Part shown: in pieces, positions 43,572 through 57,633 of the stretch
Layout of the letters: each line of letters starts with the position of its first letter
How positions within the stretch are numbered: the first letter of the stretch is position 1
Assembly (NCBI GenBank): GCA_037833965.1
Contig: AP031355.1
Coordinates: forward strand, 19,121,501 to 19,185,500
Origin: Marchantia polymorpha subsp. ruderalis
Taxonomy: Eukaryota > Streptophyta > Marchantiopsida > Marchantiales > Marchantiaceae
Length of the DNA: 64,000 bases
Direction: 5' to 3'
Made by a program: the position numbers and the translations under genes
The notes under the pieces: model-generated
Told to the model about the DNA's origin: nothing
Databases searched by the model: none
The model's input: only the letters and a program-made list of their open reading frames with translations

Positions 43572-45530
43572 CCTTTTGTTGTTGCCTATGGTTACCGTCA
43601 TCGAAACCCACAATTTACCGGCGCAAGTGTCCTTGTCTCTCGTATCTCGAGAGAACCTGTCCTTCGTACGATATGTGAACGGATTTCGTGTCGTCAAGTG
43701 GAAAATTTTGTACAGGATCTTTTGTGGATAATGGTCCCATTCCCAGGTTTGGCTGTCCTATGGAGGAAATACGTCAGTGGATTTTAAATCATGTCAAGCA
43801 TTTATTTTATAATTTTGCTCTAATTTCAATTCAGGCAGTCGATATAAATCATCATCACACATCTGACTGCGATCATTAGTTTTGCTCCACCGTCTCAACC
43901 TTTCTACCGACGCAAGTCAATTAACAGTAGTTCCGTTCTCCACTCGTAGACGTTCGGGGACTTGATGCAAAACATTAGAGGTTTCCATTGGAACTATGTT
44001 GACTCTCATCAAACATGGAGAAACTGTTCAGGTACTCCTAGAAGAGCTGCAACATTGAATCTATCTCAGCAGAAACATGAAAAGTTTCATGTATTCCAGC
44101 TAGTCGGAGATTCTTGAAATTTATTACCAGCAGAATACTGGGTGGAAGCAAGAGTTAAAAATCTGTATTTTTAACATATTTCTCTCTCGCGATTTGGAAT
44201 CCAATCAATGCAAGCACGTCAACCGTCTTTGGAAAATTAGTTTCACCCTCTCCTCTCGTTTTCCTTTGTATCCCAGTAGAATTGATGACCACTAAGAATC
44301 TTCTACTCTCAATCAAAGATGAAATCTATGGTAAGTGCGAACCCAATAATTTCAGCAAGTTGCTCCATCTTGGAGTGTGCCATCCGATAAAGTAATATTC
44401 TTAAAGCATCTCTTTTTGTAAGGTGCACGTTTTCTTTCTTGGCTGATCTGTTGACTTCGTTGCTCTTTCACTCGTCCTTTTGCAGCAATAAGTCAGGGAT
44501 CTTCAGAGCATTCCGATTCTCCTCACATTCAATTGTAGGTAGAACCTGAGCTTGAAAATCCAGAATTATAACGAACAAACTTAATTGTAGAGCATTGCAC
44601 AATATTCACTTGTAACCTTCTCAATTACAAAGATCTATTCGTACATCTAATCGAATATAAATCCGTATTAAGAGGTGAGAAACATGTTTTCAGAACTTGA
44701 CATCTCCATCTCCTTCATCATATCTTTCTCAACCCATGAGAATAAGTAATTGAACATGGCTGTTAAAAACGCCAAGGGACCTACCTCCGAAATAACAATA
44801 CAATGGATACAGATTGGATACGAGTAACAAACAATGCAAGGTACATTACTGGAATGAATTATCTCTATTGATCAAGTTATAATCATTAAAAGAAAGATGT
44901 CAATCTTTTTGCACACTTCCGTGCGGAGTCATTTAATTTATTTTATAGAAATGACGATTTCCTATAATCTTCAATGGCTCAGCCTCTGGGGTTGAGTGCA
45001 GATGGCCCATCGTATTAGGTTTCTCCATATATTTTTATCTGAGATCATCGTTATTTTTCTCGCTTTTTTACATATAATTATTTGTAGTTATTATTTTGAC
45101 TTTTAAATTTTGAATAATTATTAAAAATTATAAATAAATCCTTAAAATTATAAATCTTCGGAAACTAGTTTGCAATTTTGTTGTTCCTATTCATTGGATT
45201 TCAATATACTAAGTACTCACAATAATAGACACTGAAACCACGTATTTAAAATCTCTATTGTAAAAACTGATTTAGAATTAAGAATATCTAGTATTTTATT
45301 GATTCTCTTCAATCAGCTGTAACACCTCAATTAAATGAGCTCAAACTCTACACAAAGCTTACAAAACTTTGACCCCAACAATCTCAAATTTCGACTGAAT
45401 TGTGAATTACACTCCTTTTCCAAAGAATCCAACAACCGAAGTGCCCAAATTCATTGGCTCTATGTGCTCTTCCGTATCTTATGATCAAGTGTGAACGGTA
45501 AGAATAGTTCAAGCTTGGACATGAGATTCA
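43572..45530. other. Intergenic DNA
   Basis: AT-rich with short ORFs only; no gene is supported. Confidence 0.5.
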
Positions 45531-45727
45531 AAAAAATTTAATCTCGATGTGTACCACATTGCGATGTACAACATGGCGCGCAATCCGTGCTTCCATCCTA
45601 CAGGAAACGGAAGTACGGATTGCGCGCCATGTGCTACGTCGAGATTAAATTTTTTGTAGATTGCAGACTTCACACCCTCTGTGCGAAGTCTGCAATCCCC
45701 GGTCTATACCCCTCTGGGGTATAGACC
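45531..45727. repeat. Array of three consecutive hairpins
   Basis: Hairpin 1: outer arms 45531-45547 and 45639-45655 (AAAAAATTTAATCTCGA, perfect) and inner arms 45571-45594 and 45609-45632 (ACATGGCGCGCAATCC..., 23 of 24). The left arm has an extra ~17 bp from a local duplication. Hairpin 2: GATTGCAGACTTC (45659-45671) with GAAGTCTGCAATC (45685-45697). Hairpin 3: GGTCTATACCCC (45701-45712) with GGGGTATAGACC (45716-45727) around TCT. They directly abut, about 200 bp in all. Confidence 0.8.
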
Positions 45728-46526
45728 GTCTATACCCAGAACGGTCCGCTAATCCTGTGGTGATCCGCCCCTGATGGAGCATAATGATCTGGACTAGTCC
45801 TCTGAGTAATATGACAGGACCTACCTTCGTCACTACATCCATAATCCGTCTTATTGTCACTTCGTTTCGCAATCGATTTTAATCAGATTCAGACTTTCTA
45901 GAAGATTCAGACTTCAGACAACGAATGATTAGATTCGTTGAATCTAACGAATCTTCCAACGACTCTACGTGCGCTGTAGCTGCCCAACGCATATAGAGAA
46001 ATTCCTAGCAAAAATATTATGCATTCTTCGGTTCTTGCGGGGTGTGCCGCGCTCGAAAGTGCTGCCTTCGTAGCGCAATATTCACGTTTATGCATACAAT
46101 TAAGTCCAAGAGTTTTGAACGAACACCATCATCTGAACGTGTCTCACTTTCCAGGAAAAACACTAAGGATCTGGAAGAGACTGCTAGGAACAATGATCAC
46201 ATTAATTTCAAAGACACGGTATTCCAGATCAAGAAATTGCCATTTTGAATTATACCATACAAGATTGGCAATAGGTTGTGCTCCAAGACCCAGAATGGTA
46301 TGGACGATAAGATCTTATTTTGTGCTTGGATACTATATACAGCTTCGCCAGGGTATGCACAGATATTTGGTACCCAGCCTTACCATGTGATCTATCTACT
46401 TGCTACGTAATCGATGGAATCAACTACATGAAGGCAATATGGTTACCCTAGGCAGAGGGTGACGACAGGGTGATTCAGGAAGTGAGGAGCATGTACAACT
46501 CAGGAGACGAGGCTAACTCTTCTCGC
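45728..46526 (-). other. Downstream region of the PBCP-like gene
   Basis: This is probable 3' UTR and intergenic DNA beyond the phosphatase stop at 46527. Antisense ORFs up to 123 codons have no recognisable motif. Confidence 0.4.
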
Positions 46527-49500
46527 TCAAGGCAAAGGCTCCTCGGTTTTTGCATTGATTCCGTTTGTGAGAAGATCGCCTACTTGCTCGCCTTTGGCCT
46601 CAGGCTGCTGGAAACCGGTGAAAGTTTCCGTCTCAGCAACTTTCTCGACTTTCTCCCCTTGTTCATCCTGAGCAGATGGTACTTCCTCCGCTTTAACCTC
46701 TGCCTTATCTGCTACAGGCATGCTCACAACGTGCCCTACAACTACAGTAATATCGTCGAGCTTTCCGCCTGCGTTTCAAATAGTTAATGTGAGCACGAGG
46801 ACAAACCCTATAGAATGCCCATCCATCGGTACAAACCAGGAATAACATTGATTGGTTTTGAAAAGCGGAGTTTTTTGTGAATTTTTACTTTTTCCAGCAA
46901 TACCAGTTTTGCACCTTTCACGAATTAATGTGATGTGTTCTATAGCTCAAATACACGTATGTTACAGAGGAGGGGAGATTTGATGGGCTTACCTGTCATC
47001 TTTTTCCCAAAAATCTTTGAATACCACGGCACGTCGTGACCCTGCACAGCCATATCATCAGAGTTAACAATCGAAAGCACACGATAAAGCTGTTTGTAGA
47101 ACTACTTAGCAGGACACTGACATCTTTGAATAAACATAAAACATGAGTGCAGGATACAGGAAGGAGCATTCACCTGTGACACGGCTTCGACGGCATACGG
47201 AGAATTATAGTTTCGATCCCTTGCATGCTTGCTTGCCAGTGTTGCTAGAGCCATTGCTGCAAGAGCAAAAGAATCAACGTTGACAAATAAGAATCAGTGG
47301 GTTTTTGTGTGTCATCTCACAAAAATCTTTCAAAGTGAGATTCTTGTTCTGTCCTCTGCCATACCAAGGCGATTGGCCGAGTCTTCGTCTGACCCACTGA
47401 ATACTTTCACAGTAGACTCGATGTCGGAATCATACACGTTGTCAAATAGTCCATCAGAACCCATGACAATTGTGTCTCCTTCTAATAAATCCAGATCGTA
47501 TATCTGCAGGACCCAGCAAAGCAGACATTTTAGCTCAGGTTACGTGGAACTGAACAGAAAATCCTATCACCAAATGAACTATAATCGATAGACTCAAGCA
47601 TGATACATACGGCTGCGTCGTCTGCAGTCTGCGCGTTCTCCGAGCTGAATTGATACGGGCAGTCGAAATAATGCTGCTGCGGAGCAGTGGCGTAGACTAC
47701 CTTCCCTGCAATAAAAGTAGGGAACAACGCGAAGTCAACATTTAGCAATACATGAGCTGGTGAGTAGTGGCAACGTAGGACATGCACGAAACTCATTTCA
47801 GTGCTGAATCAAAGCAATACCGTTACGTATAAGTCGTAGTCCACAATCACCGAGATTTGCTACATGAAGAGTGCCCCTTTCATCCAAAATTGCAACAATT
47901 CTGTGATTCAAAGACCACTGCAGCTTCAGTAAACAAGCAACTCCCTCCTAGGCATAAATCCTACACCTAACAGATACACAACATTCTCTACTAAAGGCCT
48001 TTATCTCCACCTTGCAACTGCATAGAGACACAGCGAAGTGCCAGCACAGACCGACATAAGTGGATCACAATTTTTGAGTCTAAAAAGCACCGATTGCACA
48101 CATGCCATAATCCGATCAAAGCACTTAGAACATCCGGGACCTTACGTATGCTCAAGTTCGAAATTAGGGTCGAATTACTCTGAAGGAAGTAGCTACCACA
48201 GGCTACAATCATGCAGTTGTAGAGTCTGCAATCATTTAGCTTTGAAAGACTAAGCCTGCTTGTACCTCTCTGTAACTCCGTTTCTACATAAGCCCTGCTC
48301 GCGGGGCAGAAATTACGAATAGTTTTTCCAAGCAGCATGATTATACATAAGGAAGTACTTTTAAACTTAACAGGATAAAGCAGAAAAGTGACATACGCAG
48401 TAGCAGCACCAATGGAACAAGTGGCTCGGTGGGCTTTGGCCAACAAGAGCCTGGGGTCATCGTTCACCTGTCAATATACCAAGAACCGCATGAGCAAATC
48501 ACAAGTTCAATTGGCACGAGCAAAGAAAATCAACCAGCTAAAAGAGAGGAAGAAAACAGAAACCCAACACTTACATCCTCAGTACCTACGGCGGCGGCGG
48601 CATGAGCCATGAATTCCTTTGAGAACAAGGCAGGATCGACATTTTCGGCAGCCCATCTGAAAAACCTTCTGCTGTTAGATCTTCGACGACGGACTCTTTC
48701 CTTCCCCGACACCAACTAAGCTCAAGGCATTCAAATTACGGGCAACTTCACCAATGAGGAACGGCGTACTTCTTCCCAGCTTACCCAGAGACACCATCGG
48801 CAACGCCCAGGACTCCTCCCTTGTAGTTGCTGGTAAAGTACGCGTCCTCCCCTCCTTTCGCTACCTGCTCGGACCACGCGGTGGACAGACGGATAAGCTC
48901 ACCCGTTACGCACCGGTATCAACCCTCAGATGTCCATAGTTCATAGTCAGTGCAGTAAGACATGAAGTTTCGAGATACTAACCTTTTCGGGATGCGGAAT
49001 GACCTTTACGCCAGGTGCAAGAGCAAGTTCTTTCCTGATAAACAGCCATTCGACAGATAAGAGTCAGCGCCTGAATTTTGCCCCGAGGACTGTGCATTAA
49101 GACATCCCAAGGAGGAGAAGCCAAAGAATTGAATGTACAAGGAAGACATGACCGGAAGACGGACACAGAAGAAGGGCTTGAACCCAAAGGCAGAGCTTTT
49201 GGAAACTCCGAAGACAGACATGATCTGCTAAGGCCGGAGAACAGGACAGAGGAGGGGAAGCACCGATCGGCCATTGTCGCCCAAAAAGCGGAGAATTCCA
49301 GATCAGTGAAAGTGCAAGGAAGACGAAGAAGTCGACCACGCTGTCAAAATTGGCTACTAATCTAGTGATTGATTTGCTAGTCCGCGTGCACAGAGGATCT
49401 AGACAAAATCGTATTGGACAGAATTAGGCTACAGAATTTGTCGCGAATGAGAAGGATCGCAAAATGGTGCTGACATGGAGAGGCAGGAGTAAACGAAGGC

Positions 49501-49784
49501 TCGAATGCTGGAGCTTCTCGCGCAGGAGTACTAACAGACCAGAGAAGAAATATTGGTACCCACCTTTGCTGGTGCACGACGGTTTGACCGGGAGGGGACA
49601 ATATAGCTTTGATTGAGGGGCCGGGGGACTGCGGCCTCGAGAGGATGGCCGGACCGGGGGACATCGGCCTCGTGGGAAATTGTGCAGAAGGGAAACGTGC
49701 CGGCGACGGAGTAGCTATCCCCAGATTCACCCTCGCTCCACCAATTGGAGACACATTTCCTTGCATCTGCGGAGCTAAAGCCAT
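46527..49784 (-). CDS. PBCP: Chloroplast PP2C phosphatase, photosystem II core phosphatase-like, 11 exons, 397 aa
   Basis: Minus-strand exons: 49784-49564, 49034-48983, 48864-48785, 48656-48575, 48467-48397, 47900-47821, 47705-47611, 47503-47365, 47256-47174, 47041-46993, 46768-46527. All introns are GT-AG, and the 1194-nt sum is in frame. The Ser/Pro/Ala/Arg-rich N-terminus (~70 residues) suits a chloroplast transit peptide. PP2C motifs in order: VAKGGEDAYF, GVADGVSGWAAENVDPALFS, NLGDCGLRL, YATAPQQHYFDCPYQFSSE, VMGSDGLFDNVYD and LDDITVVVGHVV. The Asp/Glu residues bind the catalytic metals. The order and wording match Arabidopsis PBCP, which dephosphorylates D1, D2 and CP43 in thylakoids. An acidic tail of about 63 residues after the PP2C core is unusual. 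Other plastid PP2Cs are a less likely alternative. Confidence 0.9.
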
Positions 49785-51300
49785 GTTGCTCTTCTTCTCC
49801 TCTGGATAACCTGACCCACCAAAGCACCGACACCGAAAATCTATTAGATGCGCCATCGCGTTATCCCTGGACGGACCCCTGCGGCATTCTCTGCGAAAGA
49901 GCCAGGAGGCGAAGCTGTAATGGACAATTGAAGTCACAGGATGATATCTGCAAAAAACTCAGCAGCGAAAAAGGGAGTCAGCTTCCATCTAGACATCAAG
50001 ATCATCGCTGCTCGTACCTGCCGAACAGCAGGAACTCATAGGAACTCTGGCATTGAAGGAATCTAAAAAGCCCATAACAGAAGAGGCTTCTGAGGCGAGA
50101 TGAGATGATCAGCAACTAACTGCTCGTGATGGCTGATTTCGAGCTCTGAACAATCCAAAGAGCTGCAGCTCTACTGGTTTGGGGATTATCTAGCTGCTCG
50201 TACCTGAGTTACAACAGGAACACATAGGAAACCTGGAGGTAAAAAACTCTAGTTTGCACATCAGAGCGACATCTGCCTGGCAAGACTCGGCAATCCACTC
50301 CACTCAAGAGGTCAACAATTTGCTGCTTCGTCGGTTTGGATCTTTTTCTTCGACGCAAAGAGGTTGTGCTTCCATAATGGATGAGGTTCGTCACTCACTC
50401 CGTCGCTTTTCGGCTCTCCCTCTCGGCAGACAACAGCAGACCGGGCCACCCAAACCCACCAATCTCACTGCCCACCCTCGTCCACGCTCAGCTCCAGCAA
50501 CGTCGCACAACAGCGAGACAGGGAGGCATACGACCCGGCTGATGAGGATGGAGAGGGAGCAGTGCACTCAGTTGTGGGCAGGGGACATCGAAAGAGCGAG
50601 CGCCTGCCTCCTTTTCCCTCCCTCGGCAGCTGCCATGGATGCTGCGGGCCCCACGGCGCTCGCCACCTCGCGCTGATCTTTTCGGACCCAAACACTCCAA
50701 TAAAATATCCGTCGCCAATCTCACGCAACGCTGCCACCGATTCCGACCTCTCGCGGCCTCGGCTCGCGATCGCGCCTCCCGCCCGCCATCGCGCCGCAGA
50801 TGCCAGATCTCCACATGTTCTCTCGACAAGCCCTCACAAGTCCTCGACCCGCACCCGCATCCGGCCTCGGCAAACTTTTCCCCAACGCCCGCGCGAGTGT
50901 CGCCCAATGTCCCCCACGGCACCTCGCCTCCACCATATCTGGATCCACTTCCCTCCCCTCCTTTGACCACTGCCTCGCTGTTCTTGACACGGCCCTCGCG
51001 ACGCGCGGGTCAGCCTTGCCTCCTCTTCCCAGTCGACTCAGCCGGAGGTGCATCCGCCGGGCGGCCATTGTGTCGCAGGCCGATTGGAAAGTTCGAATTT
51101 CGAATTTCGACCCTGGCTCCGGCCGACCTCTGTTCGGAAAGTTCGGAAAGTTCGACCTTCTTTCGAGGGACGTGGTGCGATTCGTCCTCGGGCGTTATCG
51201 GCTGTCTTGCCGGCCGGCCCCCTCGCATTTTGGATTATCTACGTCGCCATTCGTTCGCCTTTCTCATATGCACATAGCGAGTGTCAGTTTTATTAACATG
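49785..51300 (-). promoter_or_regulatory. Probable 5' leader and GC-rich promoter region of the PBCP-like gene
   Basis: Sequence upstream of the phosphatase start becomes strongly GC- and CpG-rich at about 50450-51250, like a CpG-island-type promoter. Long ORFs are open in several frames on both strands (for example 50639-51277, +) because stops are rare here; none has a domain. Short tandem words (GGAAAGTTCGAATTTCGAA, then GGAAAGTTCGGAAAGTTCG) lie near 51090 and 51140. A start of a divergent plus-strand transcript is possible but not shown. Confidence 0.35.
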
Positions 51301-54300
51301 TTTTCCCCCCTTTCACGATGTGGCACATGCCCGGACAAACATTCTCCTCTCCATCACTCGCCCCTGTAAGTTGGTGTGTGAATTAGACCCACTGGCGGCC
51401 CTGTTTCGATGTACGATGCTCCATCTTATCTTCGTGTGCTTCATTGCGTAGTTTTTTTGAGGTGTTATTCCTTTGTAATTTACTCATTCGGATTGGGTTT
51501 GAGACAGTCGAAGTACCAACGCTTGAAAGTATGACCCGTGGAGAAGTTCCCAAACTTCACTTGAAATTAAATAATATGTTCGGATCATGCAACCCAAGTG
51601 AGTCACAAAATGGTTGAATTTACTGCCTAAAATAGTAAAATATGGCGTTATTTAACAGGAATTCTGTTCGATGGCTCTTCAAGTTTGTTTTCATTCTTAA
51701 TGTCTTCAATATTCGTCAAAGCGGAGAATCTGCCTACGGAAGGTTTAGACTTACATTCATTGATACATCTGATGATAAATATATTCCAGATATGGCAGGA
51801 AAAGAAATACTTCTCTCTGTCTCCACATAGACAGAAGTTAAAGGGAATGCCACCTTCATAATTCAGTAGTTGCTGGTAATCCGTAGCTGGTAGCTGGGTC
51901 ACCGCAGTGAAGTTTTTTGTTCATTACAAAGACATTTTGTCACGGCATCCTTTACTCATAACCGAAAAGGTACCATTACTTTCAAGCTGGTGCCAAAAAT
52001 TCAAGAGTAACATTATAGCTTACATTTATCACCCTCATTGAGTGAGAGAACTTCTATCCTTTTGTGCCCTGTCTGCGTCAACTCGGCTGTTGCCTTCCAG
52101 TTTCTTCCATCATCTACATCATTACCTCACGGCGTAAAGTGTAACAGCAAACAATATAAAGATCCTTTCAATATATGGATGAAACCAAAAGTGAAACATT
52201 GCTTATGTTACATTAGCATCACAACGAAGTGAAATATGTTTATTTCTGCGACTATGCTATATATTTATCAATTTCAAATGGTCAACAAATACCACCAGTA
52301 GCCAAATAATGATACTTTAAGGTTATATCTAGTCTGTGAATTGTATCCGTTAGTGCAACTAAAAATAAAATAAAATAAAATAAAGCATTCAATATTTTCT
52401 AAGATATTGTACACACTATCTAGTATGCATTTAGAGATTTCGAGATAATTCATATTCACTGAAATAAAGATGTGGATATATGACCCAAGACAAATTTAGA
52501 ACTAAATCAATGTTAAAGTTAGCTTTTACATGTTTGATAGCCATGATATCCGACTTCCTCAAATGAAGATCTTTTATTATCAAGCTTTGCTGAGCAAGAA
52601 TACATAAAAGCACTAATAATATGATATAACATAATAATATAATATAAAAAATGTTGGATTATGGTAAGGGTGAATGTAAAGCATATTCAAATTATAAATT
52701 CATCAAGACAGATGATAGATATGTAGAAGTGAAGAAAAAAAAGACTAATTAAACTAATGTTGTATTTTTTGGGTTTGTCATACAGTTACATATGAAGCAC
52801 TTAATATGATAAATTTTAGTGCATATGATAATTAAAATAGAATCATTTACAACCAAAATACTAAAAAAACAAGTTGTCAAGAGTAGACGGAAGAAAAGAG
52901 ATGTTCTTTGATATATTGAAAATAGTCTCGCTTTGAAATTTGGCGAAGATATATGTCTTTGCTATTAGCTCATCCACTTGTGTAATTTTGTAGTTGACAA
53001 TCATCAGGAAACTTTGCTCAGTGAAGCATTTAGCAGTAGTTCCTTAGACGAATATTCGCATGTACAGCTTATGAATTTCGCAGATTTTCTATTTTTTCTC
53101 CACAATCGAGCTTAACAGCGAGAAGTTCGTCAACTTGCACCCCGTTATCTGACAGCAAGCATGTGGAGATCCAATTCTTCCTCCTTGTTCGGAGCTGAGA
53201 GTCCATCGAGGACTGAACATTGTCCATGTTTTCCTTGCAATACTTTGTAATTTGACTGCTGGCTATAGCTATGAACTCTCCTTTCTTAAAATGATTCCAT
53301 CTTTGCATCTTCTGCGTATCAGTTCGTCATGCTTCTCCTCATTGGACAGGGCTCATGTCCATTGCATAATGTATCTCTCCATCTGTGCGTAGACTTTGGA
53401 ATGTTCTGCATTTCTCATTGAACCTCCGGATGGGGACCTCCTACATTCGAGGAAACTCGTGTATGATGATGAAGATGACAACCGAATAGATTCGAGGAAA
53501 TCTTCCCCTCCGCAAACTCAATGATAACGTCATTCTTGTGAGTTGCGCAATAGGTCTGAAATTTGCTGCTCTTTCATATGCAAAACTTCCATGATGGTGT
53601 AACATTCTGTACTCTAAACCGTGAGTACTGAATATAATATTGCTGGACTTATAGTACTAACTTTGATGATACGAACCAAAATGATTCATATAATAAGGGT
53701 TATGTGGTTATGTTATAGTAAGGGTTAGGTTTAACGCCATCTAATTTTCACAATGTAATAAAGACAGTCGAAACTATATTTCTGCAAAAATATTCCTGTT
53801 GTACTCAAATCCATATATCGAGCGAAAATTCTTCCATAACTGTAGTTTCTGTCCAACTTTTAAATCAGAATCCATGATACGTCACTGGTACATACAAATG
53901 AATTAAAGACTAGCGTTTAGTCTGAACTGCCTCCCCAAACCTGTTCATCGGTATCAACCCCTTGATTCCTCTAGAAAGACGATATATAACTAGATTAAGC
54001 TCAAGAAGGTAACAATACATTGATAGGCATGAGTCTTCTTCCTTTTCCATGTCTACATATGTGCTCGAAATCGCCACTCTTAAGCTATTGAATATCGGAA
54101 TTCTTTCTTGTTGTGTAGGGAAATCTGTTCCATCTTAATTACTTCCAAAATCCCTGATCATTGTGTGGTAATGCCAAATACTACCTTGCCATGACTTCGA
54201 CCTACATGCCAGTGTCCATGTATAGTAAAGTCAACGCTTTCTCATGATTTGTTGGCCAACTCGTGATCATGGGTGAGCGCAATGATCTCACAGTGAAGTC

Positions 54301-57300
54301 TCCGCTGAGATGAAACAATTTTTTCCACTGTTGAAGCGCAGCTTTCATCGTTTGTACTTGCTCGGTTATACGGTAGTTGTTCTATCCGAAAGGATCATGT
54401 TCAGAAAGTGCACGGAGATTGTCTCGAAAAGTACTAACAGTATCTTGGAGCACTACCTTCAAAACTTTCAGGGTACCTTCTTCACGATCACAGCAGTGCC
54501 ATATCACACCATAGCAATATCAATGACATGTTTTGTGTATTGTCACGTGTAGACCCAAACAAAGCAGCTTTTGTTTGTGACAATGAAACGTTTTCCATGT
54601 CTTGCTGTCTTACATAAACAGTCTTGCTTTCCTTGTTTCTCATCAGAACACTCCTTACGTCCTCAAATTCTGGCACATCCCCACATGAGCCATTCCTGTC
54701 TCACTCTTCAACCTCTTCCTCCTCTTATATCTCCAGGTTGCGGATTTGTCTCAACGCTTGCTTGTTCATCCTTAATCTATTACCTCTGTGTGCTTGCATA
54801 TAATATACCTTCTCAATTCAGTGTGACCGTCAGAGTTGGACTAGGTCGGTGTCCTTCCTTCCGATGCTGATCTCGTGGCCCCTTGATTCCAGTACGTTGC
54901 TTGTCATTGTGATGTCCATCTTGCTTCCTGAATCAAAAGACGTTGGATCTGCTGCTGGGGATGGAAATCAGATGCCGATCTATTCTTAGGCTCTTGTCTT
55001 CTAGTACTAAGCAATTGTTTCAGCCTGTTTGCCACTGGTGCTTAGGCCAGGACTGAATGGGAGGGGAAAACAGTAAAAGGACCCTTTGAATGAACACTGC
55101 GACGCATCCAGAGAGAAATGATTGACTATTGTGGCATGCATGAAGGCATTGGGAAATTGGGAAACCTTGGGAAATTATTTTCGATCATGACAGGTGGAAT
55201 ATTTTAATGGGAGGGACACGCAAAGTCTGCACCACAGAAATACACTTCTTCCAAGAGATGACTCCACGTTTGGTGGCGATCTCGGAGATCCAATTTGTGG
55301 TCCCATTAACTCCTCGTCGCAATCGTTCAACTGGTCTGCTCGGCATGAACAGGGCAATGGACCTCGGAACACGGTCCTGGTACCACTCATGATCCATTGT
55401 GATCATTTGAAACTTGCGTTGGCTAGTTAACCAGTCAATCACCACATTTAGCTCATCTAAACACCAGTTTCAACCATATTTCATTTCCCAGGCGAGAGAG
55501 GACGTAAATCCCATGTACATTTTATTCTATTGCTGAAGATTGTAGTCAGATATGGACTTTTCACATTCCTTATCTCAAGACTAAATTCAAAATTAGTCCT
55601 TCATATAGAATTCACATTTATGTAACTTCCACCTGGTTGAATTTCGCAGATCGTGAAATTCTTTTCGAAATGAGTGCAGGGACACGATTGAAAATTCCCA
55701 TCAAATATGACTTCTAAATTCGGACTTTTGAATATCAAAGTTAACATCATTGAACAGTTATACTCGTCATTGCATCGATTTTATGTTCTTCTCTATATGT
55801 TCTTCGATAATATCATTAGCGTTCGGTCGCATGAAAAAGAATTACCTCCCATTTAGATTTTTACTTATACTTTTTAATACGTTCTGACTTTCGTGACTAT
55901 AGCGTGGAGTCCAATTTGGTTCTTCAAGGCTGCATGTTTGTATGGCCTGATCGACATGCACAATTCGTCTACCATGAAAGTTCTTCAGTACTTAATGTCG
56001 GGCAAGGGATAAACATTGCTATAGAGAAAGTTACTACCATGTAAAGTTCAAATTAAATCATATTACTGGGATTCTTCGAAAGTATTTGAATAGTTTATAA
56101 GATAGGGAGAATACATCAGTTGCGGCAATTTTAATGACGCCTAGCTCGTTGGTTCCATTCCTGTTTGGGCTGATGGTCTTCCCTTCCTTTCTGGTAAAGC
56201 ACTCCCTCCTCCATTGTACTTGATGATGGTGGTTGACTAGAACATGGCGTAGTATTGGCATCCTTATCCCCACTTTCGTGCTCTAGTTAGATCGAGCACG
56301 ACACAGATAAACATAGACGAAGTCCGAAGGTTGTAGGCTAGAAGTCCAGTATCACGGAGGGCATGAACAGTTGGAGCAAACAGTCCATAGCTGACTGAAG
56401 ATCATTGTCGTGAGAGAGTTCTCTTACTTTAGTGAGAGAGTTCTCTTACTTTAGTAAGAGACACCAACTGGTGGCACAAAACGTACGTTAGCCGTTAGAT
56501 TCTCCCTCCGACTTTCTGCTGGATGCTTCACCGCAAACTTTGTGCAATGGCGACGATGAAGATGACGACGAGTTCCCGATCTCATAGGGAAGAGTTGCTG
56601 ACCTTTACGTCTTCGGACATTTCTTGAGGATAAGTTGATTCCATGTACAAGTTTTACAATCCTTGATGGAGAAGGGTTCCTTCAGATATAAATATGCAAA
56701 TCTGATCTGATATTGACTTACTAGATGGTTGTACCATTCTGTTCGATGCACAGTTTTGGGGTTCGAATCACTTGCTGAGCTGAGAGTAGGATGGAGAGAG
56801 AAGGCTTATATTTATGTAAAGCGAGCTAGTGGATAAATATCAAAACATTATATAAGCCCTGTTCCAAAAGCGGTTGCAGTTTCCTCTACCACTCCGTTTT
56901 TCTCTTCACGAGATCAACATGCGTTAGGACATCTGGATATCGAGGGATGAACTCTGATGAATATAATTTATTGTGCAGAATTTGTGCCAACAATTCACTC
57001 GAATGGGAAGAGGGTCGTAACCGTGCTGAGTACTAGGAAATCAATATACAAAGATTCTGACTGGTAGAGATATTTATCTCGAGTCATCTTTTCTATGAGT
57101 GCAGTTTCGGAATATCTGCGAAGATGAGAGATTTGCTGACAGGTATTCTTTTACAGGACTTGTAATTGCAAAATACGTGTGTTCAAAGCAGCAGGATTGA
57201 TCTGAATATCTCAAAGTCTTGATTGCACTGTCAACAACGTAGACAGGAAATGTTAGTTTCTTATTCTAAATCTCGGACCCCATCATAGCAAGATAAGTAT

Positions 57301-57633
57301 AATAGCGATATCTATAGTAAAATAGTTTCCGACTGATAAGTGATTATGAACTCATAACAATTCTAAATTAGAGATATCTGAAAGTGGGTCAGGGAAATGT
57401 ACCAGCAAGATGTTGTCGGCCGCATTCGTACATTAAAATCGCGACAATCTGGTGCTCCTCATCTGATTTAAACTTACCGCCTTCCCGGTGGCTAATATAG
57501 TCCTCATACGTTGCTTCAATAATCAGACTGTCGATTATACAGCAAGCGATCGTCTATACGATTGCAGCAAGTGAATAATATTAGCAAGTGTCTTACTCAG
57601 TGTAAGATGTTACATTGTAGATTTGGCGAGAAA
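51301..57633. other. Intergenic DNA without recognised genes
   Basis: AT-rich, with ORFs below 100 codons. Two minus-strand frames (55185-55445 and 54488-54676) have protein-like composition but match nothing I recognise. A 22-bp tandem duplication is at 56410-56453, and an (AAAAT)n run is near 52362-52384. Confidence 0.45.
56410..56453. repeat. 22-bp tandem duplication with hairpin
   Basis: GTGAGAGAGTTCTCTTACTT plus TA occurs at 56410-56431 and 56432-56453. CTCTTAC-TTTA-GTAAGAG (56443-56460) forms a hairpin at the right edge. Confidence 0.85.

Noticed and set aside
50639-51277. 212-codon plus-strand ORF and overlapping ORFs near 50.5-51.3 kb
   Set aside because: The region is GC-rich, so stops are rare in all frames; Pro/Arg/Ser-rich products without a domain overlap each other on both strands. 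It fits a promoter or leader better.
53688-53735. TAAGGGTTA-type words resembling plant telomere repeats
   Set aside because: Only two imperfect units are present, not a tandem array.
54488-55445. Minus-strand frames that might be a retroelement gag relic
   Set aside because: Protein-like composition only; no motif that I can name and no LTR or PBS nearby.
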